A stretch of 64,000 nucleotides of DNA, from positions 171,152 through 235,151 of the forward strand of contig NMRB01000919.1 in the NCBI GenBank assembly GCA_002633025.1. The letters run 5' to 3'. The position numbers and the translations under genes are program-made. Positions 1 through 18,378 of this stretch are shown in pieces (within the stretch, counting starts at the first letter, position 1; each line of letters starts with the position of its first letter). This DNA is from Notospermus geniculatus (Eukaryota > Nemertea > Pilidiophora > Heteronemertea > Lineidae). The notes below the pieces were generated by a model. The model saw nothing but the letters and a program-made list of their open reading frames with translations. It ran no database searches and had not been told where the DNA came from.

Positions 1-450
1 CCTTGTTTTAGAACGGTGACCCCCAAGACTCTTGGTTCCGGAGAGGCAAAGGGGTCTGCAGATTCATATGCAGCTAACCTACCAACTTTGAAAATTCCTA
101 AAACTTGTAATCATTTATTTATTATTTATAAATAAAATAAATAATAAATAAATGTATTTTATGGACACATACCGCAAGGACCACTGCAGCTGTACTCACA
201 GGAATACAGACTGCAGATTATGACCATATATTTGCAGGAAAATTGAACAGCAGCAAACAGTAATAAATATCAATCTTCGTCAAGCATGGAAATATAAGCT
301 GAAATTGTGACAACAAATTACATGTAGATTTGATGCAGTACATCAAATAAACAAGAATTTTGGCGCGGTAAAAATATGCAATTTTTGACAGAATTCTGTT
401 GATGGTTTGAAACTGAGCACAATTTTTATGGTCTGTTTTAAAATACTAAC

Positions 451-3400
451 CTGATGACTGTGGTTGATTCAGAAAACCATATCCTGGGAGAGGCCTGAAA
501 AGAAGCAGATTTACATACTGTACGAACAGACTAAACAATGGAAGAGTATGTGAAATCTGTGGTGTGTTTGCAATGTGTCAAACATTTGAGTAAATTTGCT
601 TTCATGTGACATGTGATGTCGAAAGCATAGTAATGACCAAAGTGCAGAGCAGATGTTTAAAACTTAATCATTTGTGAGAAAAGAAGAGAGTGAGACTGAT
701 GAGAGTTCAATGACAGAATTCGCTAAAGGCAGATGAAACAGAAATTTTACTTGATTAAGGTACACATAATCTAAATGAAATCAAAAATAGATCTATTTTT
801 GATGAAAGGTTTGTGATGATGTAGACTTGGGCAGGAGCTGACAAGACTTGATTAGTAATAGGTACGATAACATAATGTGAGGCAGTCTAGGAAAACCTGT
901 CGGGATGTCACTGAATGATCAACAAGGGCTGTCAGATTGCCTGTGATTTGATCTGCTACTGTTTACGTGTACACCTGTTACCACTGTGGTGATTCGTACA
1001 CTGACAGGACGGCTGTATCGGGTATTTTACCCTTCCCGGACTCGTCTATCCCTGTTATTCATTGCCAAATAGATAACCCAGGTACTTACATAACGCTTCT
1101 GCCACACCTTTCTGGCCACGAATAACAATTGATTGAATGAGTCTAATTCATACCGGAAGAGTACAAAAACGGTCGTCCTGTCAGTGTACGAATCACCACA
1201 GTGGTTACGAAGTACATTTCAACTATTGAAATGTGCGGGTTCACTAAGGCAATAACACTTTCCTCAAATGCGACATCCGACGGGTTTTACTACACCACCA
1301 CTCATATCATTATCAACGCAGCACACACCAACAAGGTCATGGCCACTCCTATCCAAATCTTCAGCAAGTAGTCAGGAATCAAAAGACATTAACTTAATCC
1401 AAAGAAAGTAAAAACAAAAAAGACAACAGAGATAAAAAGTCTACTAGTAGTCCAGAACCAATTATGGGGAGCTGGGTTGGATTAAAAGGAACATGCACAC
1501 AAACAGGTGGGTATTTCATAACATGTCAACCACGCCAAAGTAAATTATGGCCCACAGACCATTTTTGTTCCACAATGTGAACAAAATCTTCAGAACTTGC
1601 AAATTCCATTTCCGACATGTCTGAATATATGTATCTACAAAGCCAATGGGATACATGACATGCAACAGTGATCACAAACATCGATATTTTCCTTCCTTAA
1701 TGGCCGCAACAGGGAAATAAAGGGTATGCAAAACTCCAATCCATTAAGGATTAGGACTCCAAATTGATAAAAACTTGAATGGAGGAAGCCATCACTAGAT
1801 GACATCAGGGCATAAAAGAATATTCTAATCATCAAATACTAGACCGTACGGTATTCTTCCACGATAATCCTTGCTATAATACAGTTTACTGAAAAAAATG
1901 TTTTACGTTTTAAAGTAAATCTTATTTTTTTCAAGAAGTTCTAAGCAGATGATCCTGTCTTGTTAAATAATAAGTTCAGAATTAAATACAAAGATCGAAG
2001 ACATCAATGAACAAAAGGAACAAAAGGACAGAAAATGATGCAAACAGCAAGGTTTACAAAACAACAAAGGGTTACAACTTAGAAGTAAACATCTGCAGAC
2101 AGACAAAAATTGCTGGACTTGTCTTGACCTCTCCAACTAATGCAGACTTCCCATTTTCCTCCATCATTTTCATCTACAACATTACATCATATGAAAGTCT
2201 TTTCCGGAATTTCCAGGCATATTCACACTTGCCTGACATTGTAACTGATCATGACAACAAAACCACAGGCAGCTTGATTACCCGGTACGCGTTGGACTGC
2301 AGAACTGATTTACTTCAACTGAAACAAAGGCCTATATTATAATTCCAATGTAAACCATTCACTTCTCGGATTTCTACTAGAAAGTGCCTGAGGAAGACCC
2401 AGGTTGGGGTAGAAATTTGCAAAATTCGGAGACGACTTTACTTACATGTATTCATACTTGTCATTTTGTGTGTCATTTTTTGTGCTATATTTTGGATATC
2501 AATGTACCGGTAACCAGGCATGTAATCGCCTGACTACGATTTTAAGGGGTCATGATCATTTACAAGGTTGAACAAGTGTGAGGAAAAGACATTTTACTGG
2601 AGAAACCTTGAGGAAGCTCTCACACTAGTTGTACATGTACAATATGGAAGAAAATACCAACAAATTACTTTGCTTTTGTGTAAAACAGCAAAATCATTTC
2701 ACATCAACAAGACTATCCATCACCACACAGTCTCAAGGCACAATACTGTGCAAACACGAAGTTTCGACAAACCTTTTCGAATGAAAGCTTTTTCTTCAAT
2801 AAATCAAAGTTTAAATAACAGTTAAAAGAGACCATCTTAAAAATTTCACATCAAACCGTAAATATGGTCAGGCACAATTCACTCTACATGTACTAGTATG
2901 CAGAGAATAAAACAATGTACATGTGATGCACAGGCATCTTGTATGCAAGTAGAGTATTTGCTGACGCCAATGAAGTGCTGTTTCCCGATTCACACATTGA
3001 TTATTCCTGCGAGGGAAATATTTGTCAATTTGTGCAGACCATCTCAATCATCAGGTTTCATTGACATATTGGAAATTACCAATTGGTTATTGATCTGGCA
3101 TCAGATGTTTCATGTCATACTTTGCAAAGGCAGAAGATCAAGCAATGACACTGTGCAAGCAACTAAATATTGGACTGGATCATCCTTATAGAATTTCCAA
3201 AGAAAAGGTATTAATCAACTATCAAGTAACACATTTACTAACAGTATACTACGTCTACTTGGGATCTTGCAAGTTCTCCCGAAATGTTTTTATTACCCTA
3301 CACGATAGTGTAATCATTTTGGACCATCCTGTAGTCTACTCTTAGGGACAGTTTTCAATATACCGTACATGTATACGCAAATATCTTCACAGGATAATAT

Positions 3401-6400
3401 TTCACGAATTGAACATTTTTTTTTCTGTTTCGCGTGGATTAATGTTCGCCTCAAGGGCAGGGAAGGGAACTGACTGGATTGTTGGGGGAATTTTTTATGC
3501 GTGTATTAATATTCGCAGTGAAATTTTGATTCCACGATTTTCACGAGAATTTTTACACGTGAAAATATTTGCGTATACGGTAATGCTGTCAGGCCTTTAT
3601 ATTCCCTAATTTGGGCTGTTTCTGTTTACGGTGGTATTGGGCCAAAGGCCCCCCCATCAGAGTGCCGAAGGTGCGATCTGGGGGGAGCGCGAGGGGAGTT
3701 CCCCCCTCGTTAGAAAATTTTTCGGAAATAGAGGATAAAAGATGCCATTTCCAGGCATCTGAGATTCCCATAAATGTAAAACAAGACTCAAATTTGGGCA
3801 CCCTTAATTTGGGCTCCGACGTTAAACGTCGTTAATTTGGGGGAATATAAAGGCCTGGCTGTTCAGATCCTTTTTGCCGAAGGAATACTACAGTACCTCT
3901 AACATTATTGGGATCTTGCAACAAGACCCTCTGCATGATATTGACAGTGGATACATTTTGGGACATCCTGTGAGTCTACACTTACTTGAAACAGTTTTCA
4001 TTGTAGATGCTGCTCCAGATTCTCTGTGATGAATGTCCTTTGTAGCCAGTGAAACGCTCTGGGTTCAACAATAAATCAACGTATTGCATGTCTGCAGAAT
4101 TTTCATCTGAAATTGACAGGCAACAATTTTGAAATGTTCACTTGAATGATATGAATCAAGATGAAAACATCTAGTTCACAAACATGCCAGGTGACTTGAA
4201 CTCTTTGAATGAGAGTTTAGATATGCAGGTAGAGAGAGGCTCATATTATCCGAGTTTCAATCAACTCCGTGAATTTGGGCCTTATTTTATGTTATAATAC
4301 ACCAAGAATATCTATAGTATTATAAATCCCATTTTATCAAGTCAGATCAACTTTATTCTCAGATATCATCTTGCAGAATAATTTTTAGCTCTTTGTCCAA
4401 TATGGCAATGCAATGATGACGTTTTGCACCCGATGGAAGAATCTCAATGATCACAGCTAAGAAATCATGGGGAACCCACTCCCCACAGACTTCTGTATTA
4501 ACACAACATCTTGTATTGCACTGGCACTAACTTTTTTCCATAGGAAAATACGATCATTGGTAATGACCGTGGCGTACTGCAACACTATACGCAGGGATTT
4601 TTACTTACCATCAATCTCACAAAATGTCTCTAAAAGGTCATCATGTTGTTTCCAGGACTTGAACGCTTCTTCACTTTCTTCACTGAAAAAAAAACACTAT
4701 TGTTCAAGATAAAGAATCACCTTCACAGTCTAGCCTAGTTATACTAAATATACGCATGAAATAAGTGACATGTACTGTATATTGGTCCCCCAACAATGTA
4801 GTTGGCAGCTACACAGCAAGCAGTAGGCCTATCAGGTACTTGCCCCATTGCGGGCGAACTGGGAAAAGACATAAAGGGCCGTATGCACCAACGAAGATTA
4901 TCTTGAACTCAGGTTGAGCTGCAACTTTTCCATTGTCACATCATGCCCTGGCAAACCTGAACAACTGAAAAGTTGTGGCTCAATCTGAGTTCAAGATACA
5001 TGTAATCTTCGTTGGTGCATACGGGCCTAAGGTTTATCTCTGACATTCACCTGACATTTACCTGATGGTTTTGTCAAGGTATCCGAGTTCGTCATTATGA
5101 TCTTCTTTATCTTTGCAAGAACTCTCTGTACCCTGTGCTTCTTTTCGGTACTGCAAAACATGAATTAAAGACTGCATCTTAGATCATGAAATATCAATCT
5201 TTACATGTATGCTGCCAAGGAGGTTGCCTTTCACCAACTTTTTACGTAGGACTGCAGAATCATACTAAAATTTGAGAAGAGTTTGTTTGTTTGTTCGCAA
5301 TTTTTTCCGAGACTGATGAACGGATCGCCGTCAAACTTGGTACCGGTACATGACTCTCCTGTGATCTGGTAAAACCTAGTAAGTCACTTTTTTATGAAAA
5401 TTGAGTTAGCCCCAAATTTGAACTTACTAGGTATTATCCCTTCATATTATGAAATAAAAATGCATAAAACCCGTCTCAGTAAGGTTCTTGTTGATGAAAA
5501 CCGTAACCACTGAAATAACTTTGATCAGGAAAAAACACCCTAAGTCATTATGTAACCTGATTAAGCCATCAAACAAAATGAAATGTTAATGCACTGGAAA
5601 GACCTTCCATTATGCCCGACTAAAAAGGCAACACAAAATTCCTTTTGTCTCCTGGAGTTTAATCCTGTAGGAAAACGGTTTTCCTTGATTTTCTCAAAAT
5701 TGTCTAAATGAGACTTACTAGGTTTTACCAGATCACAGGAGATGTATGCACATGCAGACAGACCTGGGAAGTGTCCTTAAAGGAGTTAGACGCCAAAGTT
5801 GTAAACAAGCTGGTTTGTTTACAAATATGGTCGGCAAACTAGTTTTATTCCTTCGTGCAGGTGGCAGCACCCGTGATCGTTAGACTGGTTCCCGGTCCGA
5901 TGCAACTCACTCACGATATTCACGTCAGTACATATCACCGACAATAGGTGGCAGCACCGCAGGCGTCCGTGGATAGAGAACCAGTGAGTGAGTGTTTACA
6001 ACTTCGGCGTCTAACTCCTTTAATACGAAGCCCAAATTTTGATATGACTTTAAGTTTTCGAGATATCAACGACACTAATGAAAATAACAATGCTGTTTAG
6101 GTCTTTTGACGTCATGACATCCGTGACGTCGGCAACGTCATGTGCGATGGAATGACGTCATGCTGCCACTCGAACGGGTATGATGTCATTACGTTGCCCA
6201 AGCGCTCCTAATGACGTAGCGAGGCCTCTCGCATGAATTTAGCAGTTTCAGTACTGAACGGGTATTGGCTGGTATGAAATAAAGCCAAGAAACACAAAAC
6301 AAGTTAACACTCCTGAAGTCAATATCATACATGTATCAAAATTAAACAATACGCACTTTATTTTTACCATGTCCATTCACCGAATTACTGTTGGTTTTTC

Positions 6401-9400
6401 CTTTCAGGCCTTCAGGCAGATTCTCCTGGAAAGAGAATGCAAAGGTCAATACAGAGAATTTTGAAAACAAATAAAGAATGGGCCTGGCCAAGAACAGCAG
6501 TCTATGGTTATAGATTTTATACATATAAATACCCGGTACATGTGATGCTGAGATCACTATGAAACACATGACATTGATATACATGTATTTAACTATCTTT
6601 ATTTTGTAATTTGCATATCAGGTAATACAAAGCAATGAGCATTCAATTTCTCCAGACATAACAATGTGTGCAATGGGACAACAGCTGACCGGTTGGATGA
6701 TTCAGCCAGCTGTTTATCAGTACTGGGAGTTATCACATATGGTGTGCAAAAAAATTGAAGGCAAAGAGACGATATAAACCATGACAAATCTGAAAATAAA
6801 ACATTCACAAGCAGGTGACACTGACAGGTGTTTGTAGAGCAATGAATGATATCAAAAATATACATGGCTCAATGTACATGTATGATTTTTTCATTACAAT
6901 GTCACTAATTTCTGCATGGATCATGTTTTTCGAAGGAGACGAATGAAGGAGTTGCCAGGGAAGCTGACGGCTCCAGCAAGGATTCAAGAGTGACAATCGA
7001 ATTTGATATGACTTTGAAACGACTTTTTAGAAAGCTTTGAAAACCTTTTTATTTCTACATTAATGTTTTATATCTTAATACTTTCTGTTTTTATTGTATA
7101 GGTGCTAAGAAAATGATGTCATTAATGTAGCACTCTAATATGAATTATTATTATTATTATTATTATTATATGAGACAAATACAGCAGATGAAACAGAAAA
7201 CAGATGATCAAGAAGCTGTGACAAAGCTGAAATGAAAAATCACAATTCGGTGTAAACTGCGCAATGGATCACATACCAAAGGAGATAAATTAAAATTGTC
7301 AGAGAACCACAGAAGTGGGTGACATCATTTTCTAAGCACTGTACAATAAAAACAGGAAATATTAAGATATAAAACATTAACGTAGAAATAAAAAATTTCG
7401 AGGTAGCCGTGTTGATCAAGAAGATTGAAATCAGGAAAAAGTACATAATAACACCATTTTTTGTAGATCAACTTGAGTATATTGACAGACCTGATGAAGG
7501 CACGGTAGTGTCGAAAGCTCGTCCCAATATACTCAAGTTGATCTACAAAAAATGGTGTTATTATGTACTTTTTCCTGGTAGAAATAAAAAGGTTTTCAAA
7601 GCTTTCTTAACAGGTGTTTCAAAGTCATATCAAATGAAGCCAGCAATCGAATTCAAAGAACCATATTTTGTGGCCAAATCTTCATTTGGGAAGTCAAGCA
7701 GGAGGGACAAGGATGAGATTTTTTAAAATCATATAAAAGTAAATTAATTAGTTGACTGGTGACACCTGCAAACTCTTGATTCAATGACTGCTTACCTTTG
7801 AACATGGTTTTACATGACAATCTCGGAGGGAACATTCATACGTGTTTTCCCAGAAAGCACAAGGCTTGTTTATGTTCACCTGGTAAATGGAGGCAAAGAA
7901 ATGACTGTAAAGTGTGATGAATATTCTAATGAAATGACATTTAAAATAAGGCACCAAATCTATTGGTGACAACAGGTCAGGCGCCGCAAATCAATTCTAA
8001 GGTATTGTAATTGACTATTGATAAAAAGACAACTATGATAGCAAAAAAAACACTTTATTACAAAGAAAGATATATTTTGAAAAATTGAAAGCCATACAGT
8101 ACAAATACTTCTCCCTTGTGCTGAAAAAAATTCTATTTCTGTGGAAAGCAGCAATGGTAATCTCCTAATTAATTGTTGGGCCAACAACACCTTCTGCACG
8201 ACTTCACATGAACTTACCTTGAAATATCTAAAGTAGTCTTTCTCAGTGAGGCTTCTTAGAATTGGGTATATCTTCAGGTTATTGAAGGAGTCCACACTCT
8301 CAACTTTACATGAACAGTCATCAATCTCGCCCATCAGCTATTAAAGAGAGAATTCACAACATTTCCATCCTGGCCTTGTGCACACCACTATCAGTATCAG
8401 TTCAAGAGAAGCTGTATTATTGGAATGAAGATACATGTAGATTGGGAGAAGATTTCAGGATAAAGAAACATAGGCCTACCAGCGCTCGAAATAAAAATCA
8501 AAATGAAAACACATGCAAAAATGTTCAATTCACAGTTGGAATTGAAAAAAAGATGGCGGCCGCTAATTTACCCCCACTTCCAAAATACTGCAGACTGGCG
8601 AGTTAGTGTCGAGTGCCTGAGGAGGGGGGGTCCGGGATTAACTTGATAGCTGCATTAATGCAACCTTGGAGGAATTATACTGAATTCCTCCAAGGTCAAA
8701 ATATGGGAGAACAAAATCACTGTGTGACGGTGTTTTTATTTCTTTTCAAAAATTGGTTGGTGATGAATGAACAACCTCTTTGGTGTTACAGCATAATTCC
8801 TCCAAGATGCAACTTAACTGCATCATAGGGGAAGTGTAATTCCCAATAGCATTCAGGTTTTTGAGGATACCCATTAAAATACAGCTGATCTTAGTTTCCT
8901 TTCCATGGAGAGTATTAGACCAAAAGTTCATCATTCTCACCTTGCACAAAATTTCGATAGGGTACCTTCCCAGTTCACCATAAATTGGACCGTGGACGTT
9001 CTGACCAATGACCTGTGGACGTTCTGACCAACGTCCCGTGGACGTTTTGACCGAAGTGCGGCGTGGACGTTTTGACCAATGGACGTTCTGACCGATAACC
9101 CATGCCAGGTGCGCCCCCTCTGGATCCGCGCCTGGGTAGGCCTCGTTGGAGGCGTAGCCCTTGTGTTGTGCATGACATACTAGGCCTATGGCATGCATGC
9201 AGCCATGCACGAGCGCGCATGTAGGGCCTAGGCCTAGGCCTAGGCCTATGTATATTGCACCTTGTCCTTGCATTGCAGCAGAGAAGCATGAGAAGGCGGC
9301 GGCTACTCACCTTGCAAAAACATCCCGCAGGCTCTGCACACTTTATTGTGTTGAGGTTGCAGAGAATGCTGACCAAAGAAATTAGAATTGGATATCGTAT

Positions 9401-9403
9401 CAT
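451..9403 (-). CDS. ERO1: ERO1 family endoplasmic reticulum oxidoreductin, 5' half (gene runs off the left edge)
   Basis: ERO1 is the FAD-dependent ER-lumen oxidase that reoxidises protein disulfide isomerase. Coding exons, 5' to 3': 9403-9311, 8337-8218, 7879-7796, 6425-6357, 5150-5062, 4682-4609, 4106-3986, and tentatively 494-451. All joins have AG/GT ends and matching phase. The ATG at 9403 opens a hydrophobic signal peptide ([20 protein letters not shown]). Then come the CFCK and DDCSCKVES cysteine motifs (about residues 43-60), the [15 protein letters not shown] block, and the shuttle region [11 protein letters not shown] (Cys87, Cys92, Cys97), matching the C-x4-C shuttle pair of ERO1. 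Later exons carry SWKQHDD...FCEID and [15 protein letters not shown], both ERO1 hallmarks. The FAD-binding core and catalytic CxxC lie beyond base 1. The last small exon (PLPGYGFLN...) fits in phase after NENCFK but is not conserved enough to be sure. One copy is visible, so I cannot say whether it equals vertebrate ERO1A or ERO1B. Confidence 0.9.
877..1304. mobile_element. Dispersed element A (copy 1), split by a nested hairpin element
   Basis: The ends (GGCAGTCTAGGAAAACCTGT and a diverged inverted copy near CGACGGGTTTTACTACACC) match two other copies, at 31639-31830 and 38311-38517. Those copies are uninterrupted (about 200 bp). Here the middle is broken by a 226-bp hairpin element at 980-1205. 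This is a non-autonomous foldback element with no coding capacity. Confidence 0.75.
980..1205. mobile_element. Hairpin element nested in element A
   Basis: Perfect 32-bp inverted arms at 980-1011 and 1174-1205, beginning ACCACTGTGGTGATTCGTAC, enclose about 160 bp of unrelated sequence. It sits inside element A at the point where the intact copies read CCTGTTACGTACAT, so it inserted later than element A. Confidence 0.8.
2373..2446 (+). repeat. Diverged hammerhead-like repeat (family 2)
   Basis: It contains CTGAGGA, a GACCC/GGGGT stem with a short loop, then AGAAATTTGC, flanked by GTGC and GCAAAATTC. This is the same family as the copies near 27984, 44708, 44877 and 59037. Relative to the 27984 copy it has lost the C before GAAA and one A after it, so it is probably inactive. 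Confidence 0.55.
3590..3857. mobile_element. Foldback MITE in ERO1 intron 7
   Basis: Terminal inverted repeats CAGGCCTTTATATTCCC at the left and GGAATATAAAGGCCTG at the right enclose about 240 bp, part of which is GC-rich (GGGGGGAGCGCGAGGGGA). The reading frames found on both strands here are shadows of the element. Confidence 0.7.
4875..5028. repeat. Foldback repeat, about 150 bp
   Basis: AGGGCCGTATGCACCAACGA at the left is matched by its reverse complement ending at about 5028, with further pairing through AGATTA...TTGAACTCAG. It lies in the ERO1 intron between exons 4609-4682 and 5062-5150. Confidence 0.75.
5354..5742. repeat. Inverted repeat, 30-bp arms
   Basis: Arms TCTCCTGTGATCTGGTAAAA (5354 on) and its complement ending near 5742 flank about 330 bp of AT-rich sequence with no frame. 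It is a foldback element in an ERO1 intron. Confidence 0.7.
5778..6022. repeat. Foldback element in ERO1 intron
   Basis: AAAGGAGTTAGACGCC at the left is matched by GGCGTCTAACTCCTTT at the right, with the pairing extending to GTTGTAAAC/GTTTACAAC. The middle has a GGTGGCAGCACC repeat. It is non-coding. Confidence 0.7.
6023..6240. other. TGACGTCA-rich non-coding stretch
   Basis: Many GACGTCA/TGACGT strings occur between about 6105 and 6210 (GTCATGACATCCGTGACGTC and similar), in an ERO1 intron. They look like decayed foldback DNA. CRE-like binding is possible, but nothing here shows it. Confidence 0.35.
7141..7170. repeat. (ATT)n microsatellite
   Basis: Simple run of about ten ATT units at the centre of the surrounding inverted repeat. 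Confidence 0.9.
7395..7577 (+). mobile_element. Hairpin insertion carrying a hammerhead-ribozyme-like core
   Basis: Flanked by a 13-bp direct repeat GTAGAAATAAAAA (7382-7394 and 7578-7590), consistent with a target-site duplication. Perfect 53-bp arms (7432-7484 and 7525-7577) close on a tip that reads GAC, CTGATGA (7491-7497), one extra A, stem II GGCAC-GGTA-GTGTC (7499-7512), GAAA (7513-7516), GCTC (7517-7520), GTC. GAC/GTC continue helix I. AGCT is self-complementary, as in dimer-forming minimal type I hammerheads. Predicted cleavage would follow C7520. Hammerheads with very short helix III are known from Penelope-like elements and retrozymes. The extra A after CTGATGA is a departure from the consensus, and activity is unproven. 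Confidence 0.6.
8658..8697. repeat. Short hairpin
   Basis: ACCTTGGAGGAATT and AATTCCTCCAAGGT form a tight hairpin. A related string occurs near 53190 (ACCTTGGAGGAATTATTCCTCC). Confidence 0.6.
8746..8995 (-). mobile_element. LINE reverse-transcriptase C-terminal fragment
   Basis: The minus-strand frame reads [20 protein letters not shown] followed by [14 protein letters not shown]. The GELGR-x-P-I motif and the following hydrophobic/WL-type stretch are typical of the region after the RT domain in invertebrate non-LTR retrotransposons. It resembles the larger fragment at 56002-56720. It is truncated, lies in ERO1 intron 1, and is not part of ERO1. Confidence 0.6.
8985..9105. repeat. Degenerate tandem repeat, GGACGTTCTGACC units
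   Basis: Five imperfect copies of GTGGACGTTYTGACCRA, spaced 14 to about 30 bases apart, in ERO1 intron 1 next to the LINE fragment. Confidence 0.8.
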
Positions 9404-10309
9404 TGTGGTGGCACTCCTGACATATGCCTAGCACCTCAAACAGATCACGCAGATTGTAAATCTGTTCGCACGATTACTCAGCTTGTCATGTCATTCGACC
9501 GAAGAACACCTACAGATTACAACAGGATATGATTGCCCGTAAAAATTAGCACTACAGTTATTTGGTCAAATTCACTTTCGCCTCATTTGCTACTATCCTA
9601 CAATTAAGATTACTCGTTTTCGTCTAAAACAACAGCTAATAAACCGTATCTTTTTTTAAATGAATGTCATTTTTTCTTTGCGTAATAATACAACTTGTCA
9701 TGACGTGGCTATTTCTGATTAGTTTGGTTCCCGAACCCACCGCTAGGGCCAAAAGGGTTCGGTCAAACTGGTTCCCAGAATGCATTTCGCTCCACAATAT
9801 GGCGGTCGCTAATAATGCCTCTGGAAACAAACGCCCTCTTCACTTCTGCAAGGTTCTTGCAAAACNTAGAATATTCCCATACAAACGAGGTACTACTTTC
9901 CCGCCAATGTGACCCCGACCACGCCCACGGCCACGTGACCTGTTTTGACAGGGTATAGTAAACAAAAGCACGTGGTCGTGGGCAGCACATGCATGTTATC
10001 TCCATCATCATCGTTGTCTTTTAATGCAGCGTCATTTGCATTTCTTTTTCCCTTTTGTGCCTTTAAATGTGCTCTGACCAAGAGGCCTATGTATGGTACC
10101 AAAAGAAAAAAAGATTCTAGTGAATTGAAAACACACCCTGGGGCATAAATGTTCATCCACTCTTGGAGTGGTCAGACGTGACTTGTCATCTCTTTGCAGT
10201 GCAGTGGCACAAAAGTACCAAAGTGCCTCTACCACTGAGAAGGATGAATGCTGGCCACTATTTTTATATTACATTTTTCATTTGCCTACCGGTAATTTTT
10301 GAAGTATTT
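9404..10309. promoter_or_regulatory. Divergent ERO1 / NDUFAF7 intergenic region
   Basis: The two start codons are 906 bp apart and point away from each other, so this segment probably holds both promoters. No TATA box is obvious. Visible motifs: two CACGTG cores (near 9932 and 9970), several CCACG strings, and CCAAT (9904-9908) followed 10 bases later by CCACG. The ER stress element consensus is CCAAT-N9-CCACG, so the spacing is off by one. A single N lies at 9866. 5'UTR exons cannot be placed. Confidence 0.5.
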
Positions 10310-18147
<7,838 letters not shown>

Positions 18148-18267
18148 TCCAAATATCGCAGATTGAGTAACTCCATCTCGAGATAAAGAAACTTTTGTGC
18201 CTGAAACCAGTTGTGATGATTTCTTCAGTAGAAATGTGTTAAAGTTTCATGGATATTATTGGTTGAT

Positions 18268-18378
18268 ATTCATAAAAGCTAGCAAATGCTTTTACTTCAA
18301 GTTTTGTAGTACATTTACATTGGACCTCTCTGTGCAAATTTTAAGTAAAAGCATTTGCTAACTTTTATGAATACCAGC
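18268..18378. repeat. Hairpin element, TAGCAAATGCTTTTACTT family
   Basis: ATAAAAGCTAGCAAATGCTT and its complement AAGCATTTGCTAACTTTTAT form arms of about 35 bp. Sister copies lie at 56870-56970, 63139-63250 and 63285-63382. Confidence 0.8.

Larger units (their letters stand above)
495..3985. other. ERO1 intron 7, repeat-bearing
   Basis: This 3.5 kb stretch between ERO1 exons holds a dispersed element interrupted by a hairpin (877-1304), a diverged hammerhead-like repeat (about 2373-2446) and a foldback MITE (3590-3857). I see nothing recognisable in 1305-2370 or 2450-3589. The open frame at 2007-2342 (+) has no recognisable domain and is probably chance. Confidence 0.6.
7001..7635. mobile_element. 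Inverted-repeat element split by the hammerhead-like hairpin
   Basis: The left arm (7001-7115, GATATGACTTTGAAAC... to ...AAAATGATGTC) is inverted at 7319-7394 and continues at 7591-7635. The right arm is interrupted by a 183-bp insert at 7395-7577. The centre carries an (ATT)n run at 7141-7170. Arms are about 90% identical by eye. Confidence 0.75.

Noticed and set aside
1165-1300. Element A right half as a regulatory region
   Set aside because: It is explained by the dispersed repeat shared with two other loci.
2007-2342. 111-residue plus-strand frame
   Set aside because: No recognisable domain, antisense in an ERO1 intron, no sign of splicing or coding bias.
8746-9273. 175-residue minus-strand frame as a gene
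   Set aside because: It mixes a LINE RT fragment with the GGACGTTCTGACC tandem repeat and intronic sequence of ERO1.
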